A stretch of DNA of 64,000 bases from Herbaspirillum sp. ST 5-3 (GTDB taxonomy: Bacteria > Pseudomonadota > Gammaproteobacteria > Burkholderiales > Burkholderiaceae_D): contig NZ_STGI01000006.1 in NCBI RefSeq assembly GCF_004804275.1, positions 124,001-188,000 on the forward strand, given 5' to 3'. Both the position numbers and the translations under genes were made by a program. This document shows positions 63,340-64,000 of the stretch, piece after piece. How positions within the stretch are numbered: position 1 is the stretch's first letter; each line of letters begins with the position of its first letter. Below the pieces are notes generated by a model. It was not told where the DNA came from. It saw nothing but the letters and a program-made list of their open reading frames with translations, and made no database searches.

Positions 63340-63741
63340 GTGATCAAATCGATAGACCCGACGCCGCAGAGCGTGAAGCGTTTGATGGCCAAGGTCCCCG
63401 CCGGCGTACCGGTCGTGATGCTGAATCTGCTGCGTTTCCGCGAGCGGGCGGTTTATCCGCCCGAACTGGACCTGGCGCCGTGCAGCGGACGCGATGCCTA
63501 CGCCGCCTATGCAAAGAATGCGAGCACGCATCTGGCGAACGTGGGAGCCAAGGTCATCTGGAAGGCGCAGGCAAAGCACTCCTTCATCGCGCCTGTCGGC
63601 GAAGAGTGGGATGAAATCATGCTGGTCGCCTATCCGTCGCGCGACGCATTCATGACCATGCTGAAATCGCCCGACTATCAGGCCATCACGATGCACAGGA
63701 CGGCCGCGCTGGCCGACGCACGCCTGCTCGTGACGGTATGA
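63340..63741 (+). CDS. DUF1330-like small protein
   Basis: A 133-residue alpha-beta barrel-type protein. The GTG at 63340 has GAGGAG six bases upstream, which decides the start; the frame is open to 63253. VPVVMLNLLRFRERAVYP and EIMLVAYPSRDAFMTMLKSP (strand, then Pro-Ser-xx-F helix) are the DUF1330 pattern. Function unknown; relatives are dimeric ferredoxin-like folds. Confidence 0.7.
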   Translation: MIKSIDPTPQSVKRLMAKVPAGVPVVMLNLLRFRERAVYPPELDLAPCSGRDAYAAYAKNASTHLANVGAKVIWKAQAKHSFIAPVGEEWDEIMLVAYPSRDAFMTMLKSPDYQAITMHRTAALADARLLVTV

Positions 63742-63751
63742 AGGGATGGCG

Positions 63752-64000
63752 CTATTGCGCCGGCACCAGGCGCACGCGCGTGATTTCCGACGGCGCGCCG
63801 AAGCGTTTCGGCGGCCCCCAGTAGCCGGTGCCACGGCTGGTATATACCCACAGTTTTCCGAGGCGGTTCAAACCGGCCGTGTAGGGCTGCTGCATCGGCA
63901 CAAAGAAATTCCAGGGAAAGAATTGTCCGCCATGCGTATGGCCGGACAACTGCAGGTCGAATCCGGCTTCGGCTGCAGCGGTCGCACTGCGCGGCTGGTG
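63752..64000 (-). CDS. Metallophosphoesterase, C-terminal part (cut by window edge)
   Basis: The minus frame enters from beyond base 64000 and ends at 63752. It reads [20 protein letters not shown], then [27 protein letters not shown] is the last metal-binding motif of calcineurin-type phosphoesterases of the YaeI/YkuE kind. The start, signal and first motifs lie outside the window. Confidence 0.85.
   Translation of the reverse strand, partial: HQPRSATAAAEAGFDLQLSGHTHGGQFFPWNFFVPMQQPYTAGLNRLGKLWVYTSRGTGYWGPPKRFGAPSEITRVRLVPAQ

Overview
The window is a chromosomal segment of a beta-proteobacterium of the order Burkholderiales. The gene order tRNA-Tyr, tRNA-Gly, tRNA-Thr, tuf, tRNA-Trp, secE, nusG, rplKAJL, rpoBC, rpsL, rpsG, fusA is typical of that group. 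Oxalobacteraceae (Herbaspirillum or Noviherbaspirillum relatives) is my best guess, but this is an inference from gene content and codon use.

Region 1 (1-18049, all minus except one gene) is the translation and transcription core. An EptA-like phosphoethanolamine transferase gene in the opposite direction sits between rpoC and rpsL. Regulatory RNA structures include an L10 leader, an rplL-rpoB attenuator hairpin and the rpoC terminator. Region 2 (18193-23219) holds a class I glutamine amidotransferase, an ArsC-like reductase, a receiver-TPR protein, an MFS exporter and a small DUF2905 protein.

Region 3 (23368-31241) is a compact redox locus and the strongest candidate for a little-described system. 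A sigma-54 promoter drives two receiver-domain proteins (one with a duplicated membrane hairpin), a nine-heme periplasmic cytochrome and a di-heme-type cytochrome b. The last two together resemble the two halves of Geobacter CbcL. Convergent to them lies a histidine kinase whose sensor domain carries c-type heme motifs, with an NtrC-type sigma-54 activator. Beyond it is a monoheme cytochrome c with its own, nearly identical sigma-54 promoter. Both promoters carry a matching 27-bp element about 100 bp upstream, in the same orientation, which looks like the activator's binding site. Two DUF2905 paralogs bracket the locus.

Region 4 (31291-39450) is housekeeping: a MidA-type methyltransferase, a FolM-like reductase, a FolB-like aldolase, ttcA, a DUF6279 lipoprotein, glmU, an Lrp-type regulator and glmS. 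Region 5 (about 39476-49290) is an AT-richer accessory island directly downstream of glmS, the classical attTn7 site. It holds an IS3 scar, an orphan biosynthetic cassette (AraC regulator with a frameshift, EctB-like diaminobutyrate aminotransferase, GNAT acetyltransferase, amine N-hydroxylase, LysE exporter), a nuclease-fold protein, several unknown genes and an IS5-like remnant. Related 19-bp repeats lie near both edges.

Region 6 (49433-64000) returns to ordinary chromosome: fpr, a dienelactone hydrolase divergent from a GlxA-type regulator, an AmiD-type amidase, a lipoprotein, an enoyl-CoA hydratase, an EamA transporter divergent from a LysR regulator, DAHP synthase, an ornithine-cyclodeaminase-family reductase, an AI-2E-family permease, an old yellow enzyme, small unknowns and the 3' end of a metallophosphoesterase gene.
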